Shown: positions 1 to 11,149 of the stretch, one piece after another
Position numbering within the stretch: the first letter of the stretch is position 1
How the letters are laid out: each line of letters opens with the position of its first letter
Assembly (NCBI RefSeq): GCF_019175385.1
Contig: NC_083346.1
Span: forward strand, 119,353,771 to 119,417,770
Origin: Lycium barbarum
Taxonomy: Eukaryota; Streptophyta; Magnoliopsida; Solanales; Solanaceae
DNA length: 64,000 nt
Reading direction: 5' to 3'
Notes under the pieces: model-generated
What the model was told of the DNA's origin: nothing
What the model saw: only the letters and a program-made list of their open reading frames with translations
The model's database searches: none
Position numbers and translations under genes: made by a program

Positions 1-210
1 ATTTAACTATTTATTGGAGAAAACAGCAGATAAGATGTGCGCTAGGAATATGCGTTTAAGAGTTCCAAGTCATCTTTAACTAACCTTGGACTAATGATTT
101 ATTAGTGTGCATCAGTCACCTAGAATTTTATAACCTCCGCAACTTGCATCAAACTTATATTTAGAAAAGCAAACTAGAAAGTTACTCTATCAAATAAAAA
201 TTCACGTTAC

Positions 211-3044
211 CTGAAGACAGCGTGCAGCACTTTCAGTTATTGAATTGATCGACAGAGCTTTTTGGTATAGTTCCCGAGCAGTGGAAATGTTTCCTTCTTT
301 CCACTCCATCCAACCCCAAGCCTTATCAGTACCAAGTTTAGTCAGCATTTGGTCATGCACATACTGTAGGAAAATAATGCAGGATTTTTTTCCAACTACT
401 ATAGAAATTTTGGTATTTAAAAGAGAAGTCTTACAATCCACACTGGTTGATGTCTTGGATCCAGTTGAGATGCCCTCCGGAATAAAACTCGTGCGAGGTT
501 TGCACTGGAGTTCTTGTATTCTATCAAAGCAAGTGATTGGAGGAGAACAGGATCTCTAGGATTCACCATGTGGCCAATTGTCAGAAGTTTCCGTCCTTGG
601 TCAATATTTCCGAGATTACCTTCAAAAACTCCCCACACATGCCACGCAAACCTATTTTTCGGACTGGCCTGAACTGCTTTCTGCTTTGTCAGGAGTATCA
701 AATACAAGAAATATAAGTAAAATCGAAATTAATGTAACAAAGGCATGAAATAAAAAGGAAATATATCTAACTTTAGAAAATACAAACCTCAAACAGCTGC
801 CTAGCAGCACGGTTATTCTCTAATTGAGCCTCTAGTTGAGCCCATGCCTACACAAGAGAACACAAAACCATTATAAGGAATTCACCAAAGACATGCGCAT
901 GGAAAAGAGCAGAGACAGATTATAGGTTTTGGATAACTCTTACCAGCCAACTAGCACAACTTTTTCTGTTACACCTTGTCGCCTGCTTAAACAAAAAACG
1001 TGCTCTTTCGTATCGTTTTGCTTTAGCTTCGAGGAGTGCAAGAGTTTGGTATACGTACTCATTACCTCCACAAAACTTGAGGCCTTTGCCAAGAAGATTT
1101 CTTGCCTTCTTTATATTCCCTTGCTTTAGCTCTAAAACTGCCCATCCGTGCCAGGCTGCAATATGCTTCTTGTCAGCAACTGTGGCAGCATCAAATAGTT
1201 CTCTAGCTCTCCGTAAATTACCCATCCTATTTTCCAGAATAGCCCAGCACTAGTCCAAAGGAGTAAGTTTTATGAACTTCTGATACAAAAAAGATAAGTT
1301 GCAAGAAGACATGTAGTATGTCATAGTGTTCTCAATGACAGCACGTCATCTAAACACATATTCTGACCTTGAACCCGAAATCCTTACAGTTAATTCTTTC
1401 TTTCCACTAAAAAATATCTAACAGACCTGTTGAGAATATAATTAACTAAATAAAAGTGTGGTCTGTCTAACAGTTAAAGCTTTTAGATGAGATGGCCACA
1501 CACTTCAACATGGTATTAGAGCAGGCAGAGGCCCTGACATTGAGTCTCAGCGCCACCATTTTCAAAAAAGAATTACCACGTGGTTGGCCCATCAAAAAGT
1601 ATTAGGCCCACACGTGAGTAGCGTGTTGAGAATATATTTAACTAAATAAAAGTTTGTTCTCTCTAACAGTTTAAGATTTTAAATGAGATGGTCACACATT
1701 ACAACAAGACTCAAGGACCAATCCACTAGTACATGTTAAGAGACGATCAGTGGATATCTGAGAATTTGAACTTCATTCAGAGAAAGTACAATACAATGAC
1801 CTTAGACATGATTATTGCCAATAGCAAGGTGAATAATTGCAAAACATCGTAATGCTTGTAGATGAATCAGCTGTTCCACATGCCCAAATTTCTTTTATGT
1901 TCAGGTTAAAGATCAGTATGAAACTGAACATAACGTATGAATGATCATTACTCCATCTCAGAATACGACATTTTTTAGGTCGCACATTATTAGTACTAAA
2001 TCTGCTAGCAAACTCAAGTAAATACTGCGTGCTTAAACAAAAGATGCGAGAGACTTGAAATCCAAATTATGCATTACACTATGCTAGTTTGGAAGCTCAA
2101 GATTAGCGTGTAGTTTGGAAGCATACGAGAAGACTAAATACACTCGTAAACATTGTTCTCGTAAACATTGTTACAACACTAACCTGCCAAATGTAAGGAT
2201 TTTCTCCTTGTGTTGCTTGGCAGCCTTTCTCATAAACAGTTCTGGCTTCGTTTAGTTTTGATTGCTTACTCAAAATCTTTCCCAAAGCAACGTATGATCT
2301 CCCATCTTCAGGCCAGACATCAATACACTCCATGCATAAAAAGCTCCAGAAATCAGTAACATTATTAACAAATAATTGAGTTTCCTCTGGATAATGGTAA
2401 TGTTTCTTGGATCAACGAACGACTACCTGTTGCAAAATTTTCTCTGCATCTGCGTACTGAAACTTTCGAGCCAAAATCTTTGCCTTATACAGAGCTAAGT
2501 CTAAATTGACTTTAAGTGGCTTCTCTCCAGATCCAGATTCCAGCCTGTTTGGCTCAAAAATTGGCATCTTTTTTGCAAATTTCTTAAGGCCAGCATCAAG
2601 TGGAAATGACGAGGAAGATGGTTGCTCTTCCAAAAGATCATTTCTCTCTTGAGAATCCTCAAATTTACTCATCTCTTCCCCTTTAACATCACCATCTTCC
2701 CTGTAAGGCTCCTTCACCGGCCTACGAACCACAAGTAACTCTTCCAAAGACTTCTTCGTAGTGCTGATCTCATCAGCAACTCCATCACTATCTTGGGGAT
2801 TAAACTTAGAAGAAGATTGTGGTGTTTCTGGCTTAGATTGTGATATTTCTGGCTTTTCTTCAAGAAGTGGTGACGAGGAAGATGGCTCACGGGAACATAA
2901 GGGAGGTAATAGAGGATGTGAAGGCGATGGTTGGGATGTTCTAAAGGGGATGGAAACATGAAACTTTGAAGGATTGTGGTTCTGAGAATGATAGAAGAGA
3001 GTGAAATTAGAGCTCGAAGAAGAGGTAAACGAAAATTGACTCAT
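211..3044 (-). CDS. HCF107: HCF107-like HAT/TPR RNA-binding protein, plastid, 3' end outside window
   Basis: In Arabidopsis HCF107 is a plastid HAT-repeat protein that binds the psbH 5' end and stabilises and activates psbB/psbH-region mRNA. Six exons are visible: 2427-3044, 2184-2327, 944-1249, 788-847, 435-680 and 211-321. All have GT-AG borders and all junctions are phase 0, giving about 495 residues. Arabidopsis HCF107 has about 650, so roughly 150 residues lie beyond the left edge. The Ser/Pro-rich first 50 residues look like a transit peptide, followed by an acidic low-complexity linker to about residue 150. HAT/TPR-like repeats then start near residue 185 (for example YIWQCWAILENRMGNLRRA and QPVWIAWGWMEWKEGN). 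Bases 1-210 are intron or flank. Intron 2 carries a TRIM element. No frameshift or stop is seen. Family assignment is strong; orthology is inferred from remembered similarity. Confidence 0.9.
1428..1706 (+). mobile_element. TRIM (miniature LTR retrotransposon), complete
   Basis: Two direct repeats of exactly 83 bp (1428-1510 and 1624-1706) both begin TGTTGAGAATATA and end in -CAACA. The first is followed directly by TGGTATTAGAGC, one base off the TGGTATCAGAGC site complementary to initiator tRNA-Met that many plant LTR elements use. The internal part is only 113 bp and has no ORF. Flanks AGACC (1423-1427) and AGACT (1707-1711) fit a 5-bp target duplication. It sits in intron 2 of the HCF107-like gene. 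Confidence 0.8.
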
Positions 3045-3613
3045 TGCTTTTGTTATATCTACACTTGTTCCGGTAAACTGTTAATTTACTTTATGGAAGA
3101 CAATGGTGATTTTTGTGAGGTTGAGGAGAAAGGACAAGACTGTGTCTAAAGAGTTAGTGCTATCCTATAATTAGTAAGAATAGATACTACATCAGTTTCT
3201 ATCTTCACAGGAAACAAATGAACATGCTCATCAACTTCAGAGCTTGTGAGAAATCAATGTGAAATAGCTCAAACTTCTTGATAGTTTAGCGGATTCTGAG
3301 AAGCAAGGCTTATTTGAGAAATTTACAAGACTGCCCTTTCTCATAGAAAGATTATCCCATCAAGCATGCATTCATGTGTATCAGTCCAAGAATATCTTGT
3401 TACCCTGAAACAGAAACAAGTCAAGATTAGGATGGGGAGGTAGTAAGTTTCTTCATCCCAAAGATACACTTCCTTTCCAAAACCTCGAAAATATTTTAGC
3501 TTCTATAAATAGCAATTCGATGCACTATTCAATACGCAGGCCAAATTAGTCTGTAATGGGATGTTTTCTTACCAATGAAACTTCATGACAAACTAAAATC
3601 ACCTTATAAAAAG
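3045..3613. other. Upstream of the HCF107-like gene; no clear gene
   Basis: This stretch holds the 5' flank of the minus-strand HCF107-like gene. At about 3405-3420 the minus strand has a good pyrimidine-AG acceptor (TTGTTTCTGTTTCAG). It could be the last, untranslated exon of a small minus-strand transcript starting near 4627. No ORF of note. Confidence 0.3.
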
Positions 3614-3866
3614 TGGTGAAAGACATAATTAAATAAATAAAAGTGTGTTCTCTCTCTAACAACTTAAACTTTTACATGAGATTGTCACATACTTCAACAC
3701 GGTAATTAGAGCATGTAGAGGTCAAGGTTCGAGTCTCACCGCCACTCATCACCAATTCTAACATGGTAATTATAGCAGGTAGAGATCCAAGGTTCGAGTC
3801 TCACCGCCACTCATTATCATAAAGAATTTCTGTATAGATTTTAGATGAGACAGTCACACTTCAACC
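3614..3866 (+). mobile_element. Degenerate TRIM relic, same family as 1428-1706
   Basis: 3614-3699 aligns with the 83-bp TRIM terminal repeat and ends ACTTCAACA before a decayed primer site (CGGTAATTAGAGC). The internal part is duplicated: two tandem units of about 65 bp each contain GGTTCGAGTCTCACCGCCAC. Only the last 30 bp or so of the second terminal repeat remain (about 3837-3866). Confidence 0.6.
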
Positions 3867-4228
3867 TCAGACTACTAAGCTAAAATGATGCAAAAGGGCT
3901 AATACGGAGGAAACATGATCCACGCCTTAAACCTTAATTAGAAAATAATTATCACAACTTGATAAGTGAGACAAATCAAATTACTTCAATATGTTCAAAT
4001 GCAGAAAAATTAATTTCCAAGAGCTTATCATTAAATATCTGATTCTAGTTAACCTAACTTAGATAATCTTCAAATATCAAAACTCAATTAAATGCAGCTA
4101 AACCTTAAGTTAGCTAGTGGGGTAACAAAAAAATGTGTTCTTGCAAGACTACTTTATACCTTTTAAAAAAAAAAATTGTCCCAACAAGCATATAATCTGC
4201 AAGAATATATCTATCAGCATTTGGGAAA

Positions 4229-4345
4229 GGCATAATACATAGATACACCTTAACTTAGCCTCAGTTGACAACTAAATACATTAACTTTGAGAATGCACGT
4301 TTAGACACATCATCGTGACACATAAATTTTGAAGTAGTTTAGATG
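4229..4345 (+). mobile_element. MITE fragment (GGCATAAT family)
   Basis: The sequence starts GGCATAATACATAGATACACC, continues through a CTCAGTTG motif and contains CACATCATCGTGACACATAAAT. It resembles the left half of the complete foldback element at 33889-34195. The right arm is absent. Confidence 0.5.
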
Positions 4346-4386
4346 ATCATTTTATAAGTTGGAGTATTCAAACATATCAAACTTAC

Positions 4387-4627
4387 TTTTAGAGTGTATA
4401 GGATTGAAGGTTAAAGAACTCAAGAAATTTTCCACTGATTTCCAACCAAATATGAGAATTCCTTGTTTCTTGAATGCCACCTGAGATGGGGTTGGTGAAT
4501 ATGCAGAGACACAAGAAGAAGAAGTTATTTCAGTAAATGGAAGTGTTTCCTGTTTATGCAGCAAAACAACAAAGTGTGACAGAATGGATGAGATTTCTTG
4601 ATGACTTGGAGATTGCACTTGGGTCAC
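4387..4627 (-). CDS. Doubtful small ORF, possible first exon
   Basis: An ATG at 4627 opens a frame of 80 codons up to a strong splice donor (AAAA|GTAAGT at 4387/4386). Unspliced, the frame reads to 4352 (91 residues). Joining to the best acceptor, near 3404, gives a stop within two codons, so the protein would be about 81 residues. It has a hydrophobic stretch (SHFVVLLH) and a Ser/Thr-rich centre. I recognise no domain. It may be a short gene or a chance ORF beside a transcribed leader. Confidence 0.2.
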
Positions 4628-6944
4628 TCTTTAACTGTATGGCTGTGCTGCTTTCTACTTACGTGTATGCTCCTTCAGCCCCTTGTCATTTCTTCTTTTT
4701 TTTTCATTTCATATCTTTCTTCTCTATTTTTTATTACTATCTTTTTATGTTGACAATTCTCTGATTTGAATTACTTTCTCCTTCCCATATTAGTTGTCAC
4801 ATGAAAGATATATTTTTATTGTATTATCCTTATCTGTTTCTAATAAATTATAAATTAGTTATTTTAAAGATCGCTTCATATTAAGAGTAAAATGGAATAA
4901 AAATTATTAATTTCATCTTAATTTTGAAAAATGACAAGTATTTTTAGTAACTTTGACAATTAATATGTGACGGTGGGAGCAAGTTACATATGTTGACTAA
5001 TATTTACCTATATTTTTTACATTATAGTGTAGTTTAACCTGCTATCTTAAGTTACTCCTTCACAACATTTGGGCACGAAGTTCAAAAAATATTTTAAACA
5101 TGTGATTCGAAATAAAGCTTTAAGCATTTGTGTATAAATTACTTCTTCCGTTTTTTTTTTTTTAGTTAGTCTCTTATATTAAAAAAATAGATTTTTCATT
5201 TTACTCGTTCATTTTATCAAATCAAGAGAATTTTTAATATTTTTATATAGTACCTTATCATTAAATTACTATTATATATAAAGGGCAATGTAATAAGTTT
5301 TGTAGCACTTAGTTACATTGTAACTATTTGGTTGGCCCAATTAAATTGGTTTGCTCTTTCAAATTGTCCTTAGAGTTGCTATTTATTACTTCATGTATCA
5401 AAGTATATTTCAATAAATCAACATACTTTGAAATCCTTTTTGATAGTATATCTTTTTTATATGTCTTATTTTTGCCCTTATTTTATTTCATTTTTACTTA
5501 TGTTGATACAATCAATTTGGCAATATAATCAATTCTGAGCCCTTTAAAAATGCTAAAAAAATTGTTAATAGTGATGATGCCATCCAATAAAAATAACTAT
5601 GCATAAAGATAATCCAAAATGGTGATGATAATAATTTTGAAGAACTCATTTGGTACCGGAAGAGTACTCTATCGATCAAATTTTTCTTTAGTAATTCTTA
5701 AATTACCATTAAATTTCTCTTGATCTTATTTTTAGTTAAAAAAAACAAAAGGCTATTCTGAAAATATAAAGTTAGATTTAACATTTAACCCAACTATACA
5801 ATAGAAAATAAATTTTAAAACTTTTTAACAATTAATAGATTAAAATCTTGGAAAATAAAAGAAAAAGAACCTTTAAATTTTATTCAATTTGCTTAATAGA
5901 GTGGGATAGGAAAGAGAAAAGATGCTTACCAAGTGGTCAACTCCTCAATCCAATAATTATTAAATATTTATAATCGTATCTTTATTTTCTTGCAAACAAT
6001 TTAATTTGTCAGAAATTATTTAATCCTTAATTGGTTGAGTAAGGAAGTTTTCTTTTAAGAATAAAGCATCACTGAGTTGATGACAAACTAAATCAATTCT
6101 TAAACTTTATTTCAAAGAATTCAATTTATTTTGAATTTCATCTAAACCTAGATAATCACCATATTTGTTTTAGCATAAACCATCGTCACGTAAAATTATG
6201 AGTAGTTAATCAATGAATAGCAAAACGTGCCATTCCTTCCTCTAACTATAAGTTATATGCTCACAAATTCATAAAATATAAAAATGTCCTTTTTAATTTA
6301 TGACTATAGTCAATTTGAAATCATTCTGCATACTTTAAATTATGTTACTAAATATCAAGTTATCTCTGGCTCTTTGACATATGTTTATCCCAAGCAAACT
6401 TGTTTTCTTATAACAATTCTTTCAGTAAATTATCTAATTATATGATCAAAAAATTAACTAACGAATAATACATGATTAAGAAGCGATCATTTTAAAAGAA
6501 TTGTGCCTAAGAAATGTACACAATTTTTTTAATTAAAAACATTATGAAATGCATTATTATCTTAATCTTGGGAGCCTGAGCTCCACTGAACTAGTAATTA
6601 CATAAAGTACCAACTACAAAACACAGTCCTATTACCGCTATTTGTTCTTATTAAGCATATCGAAAACAAGACTGATGATAAAATCAGGTCTTTCAAATAA
6701 ATTGAATTACTTTGGTTCTGATGCATTTTTTGATCAAATAGAAGATTGGATGCTCTTAGCGACTCCAAATTCCACAAAAAAAACAAAAAAAAAAAAAACA
6801 AAAAAAAAACTGCTCATCATCACTTAAATTTAAGTAGTCAATAAACATATAATGTGTGTCTATATATAATGTATAATTTATATATACTAGTTAGAAAAAA
6901 AGTAAACGGTAAATTCGATTGCTATTGTGTAAAGATCCCATTCA
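4628..6944. other. AT-rich intergenic stretch
   Basis: Very AT-rich sequence with T and A runs (for example 5150-5163 and 6775-6810). The ORFs here are short and rich in Phe, Leu and Lys, as expected by chance. I see no gene, RNA or clear mobile element end. Confidence 0.6.
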
Positions 6945-7405
6945 TAAATAGGTCATTTGCACAAATTTTCCTCTTTCAGGGTGGTCTTTAATTTTTGCCT
7001 TTTAAATTTGTGGTCCTTAATTTTTGTCCCTCAACACTTTTGGCACGGCATAGCTTAGATTTCGCTTTATAAAGTTTGCGTTTAGCTTCGACATATGTAT
7101 TATAACATCTCAGAAGTTATGCCGGACGAGGCAAAATTTTCAACACTCATAAGTTTGAATTCGCTCGGAAAAGTATACATTTAGCTTTAGCATATATATC
7201 ATACATCCACACAAGTTATGTCAGAAAAGGCAAAACTTTCAACACTCAATATAATCTGAAAAATACTACATAGCTTGCCGCATAAAAATTATATCGAGCA
7301 AAGCAGATTTGGATATTTTTATTAAATAAGTACTAGAGAAAAAAATTATGAGGAACAAAAATTAAAAATCAGTGCGTTTGAAGGCCAATCCGTGTAAAAA
7401 CTTCA
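6945..7405. repeat. Degenerate foldback repeat
   Basis: GGGTGGTCTTTAATTTTTGCC near 6980 is mirrored by purine-rich GAGGAACAAAAATTAAAAATC near 7350. The interior contains GGCACGGCATAG and GCCGGACGAGGC type motifs. It is related to the two following elements, but more decayed. Confidence 0.45.
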
Positions 7406-7424
7406 CTTCAAATTCATAAATCAG

Positions 7425-8337
7425 AGGGCAATCCCTTCTTTTGGGGTGGTCTTTAAATTTTGCCCCTCATATTTGAAATCTTTAAATTTTTCCCTTCGCT
7501 AAATCTCATGGGTTTCAGGTTCAAACCCCCACACAGTCAAAATTTTAAAAAAAAAATCGCAAGGCAGAGTTTAAATTTTGCTATGCCCCGATCGGCATAC
7601 ACTTGTGAAGGAATTAACAAAGTTATGCCGGACCCGGCATACTTATGCCTTATGGGCAGACTTAGCATAAGTATGCCTTCCGGCATAATTTTGATAGTTT
7701 ATGTCGGATTCGGCATAAAAGTTTGCCCATTAAAAGTATGCCCCCATCGGCATAAACTTGTGAAGGAATTACCAAACTTATGCCGATGGAGGCATACTTA
7801 TGCCTTATGGGCAAACTTTGCCTTAAAGCATATATATGTATTTTTTTTTTAACTTTTCAAGGTAAACCTTTAGTAATGCCTTAACTAAAAGTGTGCTCAT
7901 AAAACATAACTAAAAGTATGCCCAATAAGGCGTAAGTTTTCCTTAAGACATAACTAAAAGTTTTCCTTATAAGGCAAACTTTAAATTTTGTATGCCCCCT
8001 CCGGCAGACTTTTAGTTATGTTTAACTAAAAGTCTACCGGAGGGGGCAGACTTTGCCTTGAGGGGAAGACTTTTAGTTATGCCGGATCCGGCATAACTTT
8101 AACTTTTTCTTAAAGATTGTATGCTGGATCCGGCATACACTCCTCCAGTCCTGCCTTGCGAAATTATTTTTTTATTTTATGCCTGAGCGGGAGTTCGAAC
8201 CTAGAACTTCATGTATTCGCCCATCTTTCCAAGCAAAGGGCAAAATTTAAAGACCACAAATATGAAGGGCAAAATTTAAAGACCACAAATTTGAGGGGCA
8301 AAATTTAAAGACCACCCCAAACGAAGGGCAATCCGCG
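7425..8337. mobile_element. Large foldback element with nested CCGGCATA palindromes
   Basis: The arms GGGCAATCCCTTCTTTTGGGG...GGTCTTTAAATTTTGCCCCTC (7425-7470) and GAGGGGCAAAATTTAAAGACC...GGGCAATCCGCG (about 8290-8335) are inverted copies. The core contains many short inverted motifs (CCGGCATAA, TTATGCCGG, GTATGCC). The ORFs inside are by-products of this repeat. No transposase is present, so it is non-autonomous and unclassified. Confidence 0.6.
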
Positions 8338-8410
8338 CAAAAAAATGTAAATCAGAAGCCTGAACCTCTTCTAGCCCAATCCTTTTTAGACTTCACAAGC
8401 CCAATCTTGG

Positions 8411-9018
8411 CCTTCTTTTGGGGTGGTCTTTAATTTTCGTCCCTCAAATTGGTGGCCTTTAATTTTTTGTTCTTCCCCTAATACCCCGAGTTCTGGGTTC
8501 GAACCCTAACTAAGTGTTAAAAAAAAAAAAAAAGGAGAATTTCGCAAGGCAAAATTTTGGCCAAAACTTTGTCTTAAGGTAGAGTTTGCTAAGGCATAAC
8601 TTGAGGCAGAATTTGCAGGCAAATTATACCTGATGGGGCAGAGTCTATAGGCAACCTCTACCTAACGAATTTTTTTTAATTTGCTTGAGTAGGGTTTCAA
8701 ACTCGGAATCCTAAGGGGTCGTTTGGTAGGAAGGATAGGATGGGCTAGATTATTAATCAAATGGGATTGGAATTACTCCTATGTTTGGTTGGTAGGATAA
8801 CTTTTTTGATATCTCATCCAATCCCATATAGATGGGATAAAAGGTGGGTAAAGGTGAGATTAGTAGTCCCACATAAAGAGTGGGATTAATATTTCCATCT
8901 TATCCTACTCAATTTCATCTACATGAGATAGTTTATTCTCCTGCCAACCGACTGCTAAGGTTTTAGGCGAAGGACAGAAGTTTAATACTTTCATTTTTTA
9001 TGGATAAAAATTAAAACC
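8411..9018. mobile_element. Third foldback element of the same type
   Basis: It opens with CTTTTGGGGTGGTCTTTAAT and closes with ATTAAAACCACCC. The interior includes degenerate GGCAGAG and GGCATAAC motifs, and a younger MITE is nested in it. Confidence 0.5.
8712..8961. mobile_element. Tourist-like MITE nested in a foldback element
   Basis: Termini GGGGTCGTTTGGTAGGA and TCCTGCCAACCGACTGC are imperfect inverted repeats flanked by TAA on both sides, as in PIF/Harbinger-type MITEs. The 250-bp core is non-coding and itself partly palindromic (TGGGATAAA, TTATCCTAC). Confidence 0.55.
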
Positions 9019-9283
9019 ACCCAAAATAAGGATATTACTGCAAATTATTTGATAACCATCTAACCTAGTCCAAATTAATAGCCCACCTCAAATCACCCAA
9101 GTCTATTCCCTCTTGGGCCATCCAAACACACCCTCCCTATCACATGTGAAACTCCCATCTCCTTCTCTGGCGAAACTGATTTACAGGTTCCATTTTTTTT
9201 TTTTGTTTTCCAAATAATTATTGTTGGTAAAATACAAATTAAATTTTTCTTTCATATTAGTATTCATATGCACTTTGCTTCCA

Positions 9284-10200
9284 TTGCATATTTACCTTAA
9301 TTTGCAAATTTATTTGCTCCAAAGTTATGATCTTGTCCCAATCTGAAAAGTAGTACCAAAAAAAAAAAAAGGAACTTTTTGATATACTACAAGAAATATT
9401 TGTTATTTTTTAATAGTTAATTTGCAAATTTATTTGCTCCTATATGTGATAATGGGGTCTAAAGTTATGATCTTGTACTAATCTGTAAAGTAATAATAAT
9501 CCATTTTATGAAACTTTTTTATAAAAAGAAAAGGAAAAAAGAAAAAAAAGAACTTTAGGATATAATTAAAAAAAAAATAGTTGCTGTTATTATGAGTTAT
9601 TTTGCAAATTTATTTGCTTCTATATGTGATAATGAATCCAAAGTTATGATCTTTTATCAATCTGAGATTAGTATTAATTAATTTTCTGAAACTTGTTTCT
9701 CAGAAAAACAAAAGGAAAAACATAAAAGAAAGAACTTCCAGCTATATTAAGGCCCCATTTAGCCATGAAAATTGTGAAATTAGAAAAGAAGTAACTTTTG
9801 TTACAAAGTGAAAAATGGTATTTGGAAATTGGAATTTTTTTTTCCATATGAGTATTCATATTCACTTTGCTGACATTGCATAAAAGTAAGGCTCATCTCT
9901 GATTTCCTATATTTGTTGTTTGTATGAGTAAATTTGCAAATTTATTTGTTCTCATATGTGATAATGGCTCCAAAGTTATGATCTTGTACCAGTCTTTCAG
10001 ATATACTAAGGAAAAAAACCACGTTGATTTTTCGGATATTTGTTGTTGTTACGAGTTAATTTACAAATTTATTTGCTTCTATATGTGATAATGGCTCCAA
10101 AGTTATGATCTTGAACGAATCTGTAAAGTAATACGTATCAATTTTCTGGAATTTTTTGTAAAAAAGAAAAGAAAGAACTTTCAGCTATACTAAGAAAAGA
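9284..10200 (+). repeat. Five-unit direct repeat array upstream of ICMT
   Basis: Five units start near 9287, 9417, 9601, 9930 and 10057. Each has TTTGCAAATTTATTTG (TTTACAAATTT in the last), then usually TATATGTGATAATGG, then AAAGTTATGATCTT, an AATCTG motif and an A/G-rich tail. Spacing varies from about 127 to 329 bp through insertions. It ends about 30 bp before the presumed ICMT leader, so it occupies the promoter region. No ORF. Confidence 0.65.
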
Positions 10201-10214
10201 ACAATCCACCGCGA

Positions 10215-11149
10215 GTTTTCAGTTCTCGCTATGAAAATCAACTTTTTCCGGTTTTGGGGTCAATTGTGTTCAAACTCAGTTCTTCAGATACCCAAAGTTC
10301 TTTACTTTCTTTTGATTTGAGGTAATTTATCAAAACTTTTCTTCTTTTAGTAGTAAATTTAGTGATTTTTTTGGGGTTAATTTAAGGTATTTATCGTAGC
10401 TTTTCTTCCCTGAGCAGTAAATGTTGTGATTTTTGGGAATTCTTTTGTTATCAATTGTGTACAACCTAAATCTTAGATATACGAAACTCCTTACTTTCTG
10501 AAAGTTTTTGGTAATTTATCATACTTTGAGCAGTAAATTTTGTGATTTTGGGGGTAATTTGAGGTATTTATCGTAGATGTTCTTGTTTGAGCAGTAAAAT
10601 GTAGCTATTTTGGGAGGGTGGTGTGGTACGCAGCCTTACCCCTACCCACCACCCTCCCCAGACCTCACTTATGGGACTATACTAGGTATGTTGTTGTTGT
10701 ACATGGCTATAAATAGTAGCCCCGTACTGCCCCCAAAATCCAATTGATGATGTTTTAAGATGATTTGTGAGAGCTAAGGGATCACTATGATATCTAAGCT
10801 TACGTAGAGTAAGAGATTGTATAAGCTGATTTTGGATTAAAAAATGAGGATGAACTTAGTCTATAATGCACGTATAGAAAATCTAAGTTCTGTCATCCCC
10901 TTTGATGTTATGTCTTTGTTCCTGAATGGTACTCATATAAATATGCAGGAAATGTCATTCTTAAAGGATATTGTCATTGATTCTGAGGCTCATTTTCTGG
11001 TGCTAATTGTACAGAGCTCGTCAATATTTTCAGGTTTGGAGTTGAAATTTGAAACATAGCGTCTCATGATTTCAAGACTTTGATGACTCAGACTGAGATC
11101 TCATTTTAGTAATTTTAACGAGAGGTTTTGTTTGACTTATTTGCGTGAA
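10215..11149 (+). promoter_or_regulatory. ICMT 5' leader with intron, donor-like repeats and a uORF
   Basis: 10240-10325 closely matches the end of FAD synthetase exon 1 and the start of its intron, including CAGATACCCAAAGTTCTTTA and the donor TTGAG|GTAATTTAT at 10321/10322. A decayed second donor unit lies near 10511. A plausible acceptor, ATATTTTCAG, is at about 11031. An ATG at 10231 opens a 29-codon upstream ORF whose TGA (10318-10320) ends one base before the donor. Whether this is the real ICMT leader is inferred from position. Confidence 0.5.
10612..10705 (+). mobile_element. TS-type SINE, 3' part
   Basis: GTACGCAGCCTTACCCCTACC and CCCTCCCCAGACCTCACTTATGGG are followed by ACTAGGTATGTTGTTGTTGT, the diagnostic 3' end of Solanaceae TS SINEs. 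The tRNA-like head is missing. It lies in the presumed ICMT leader intron. Confidence 0.75.

Noticed and set aside
7460..7852. 130-codon ORF
   Set aside because: It lies wholly inside a foldback element and its repeated short blocks come from the CCGGCATA palindromes.
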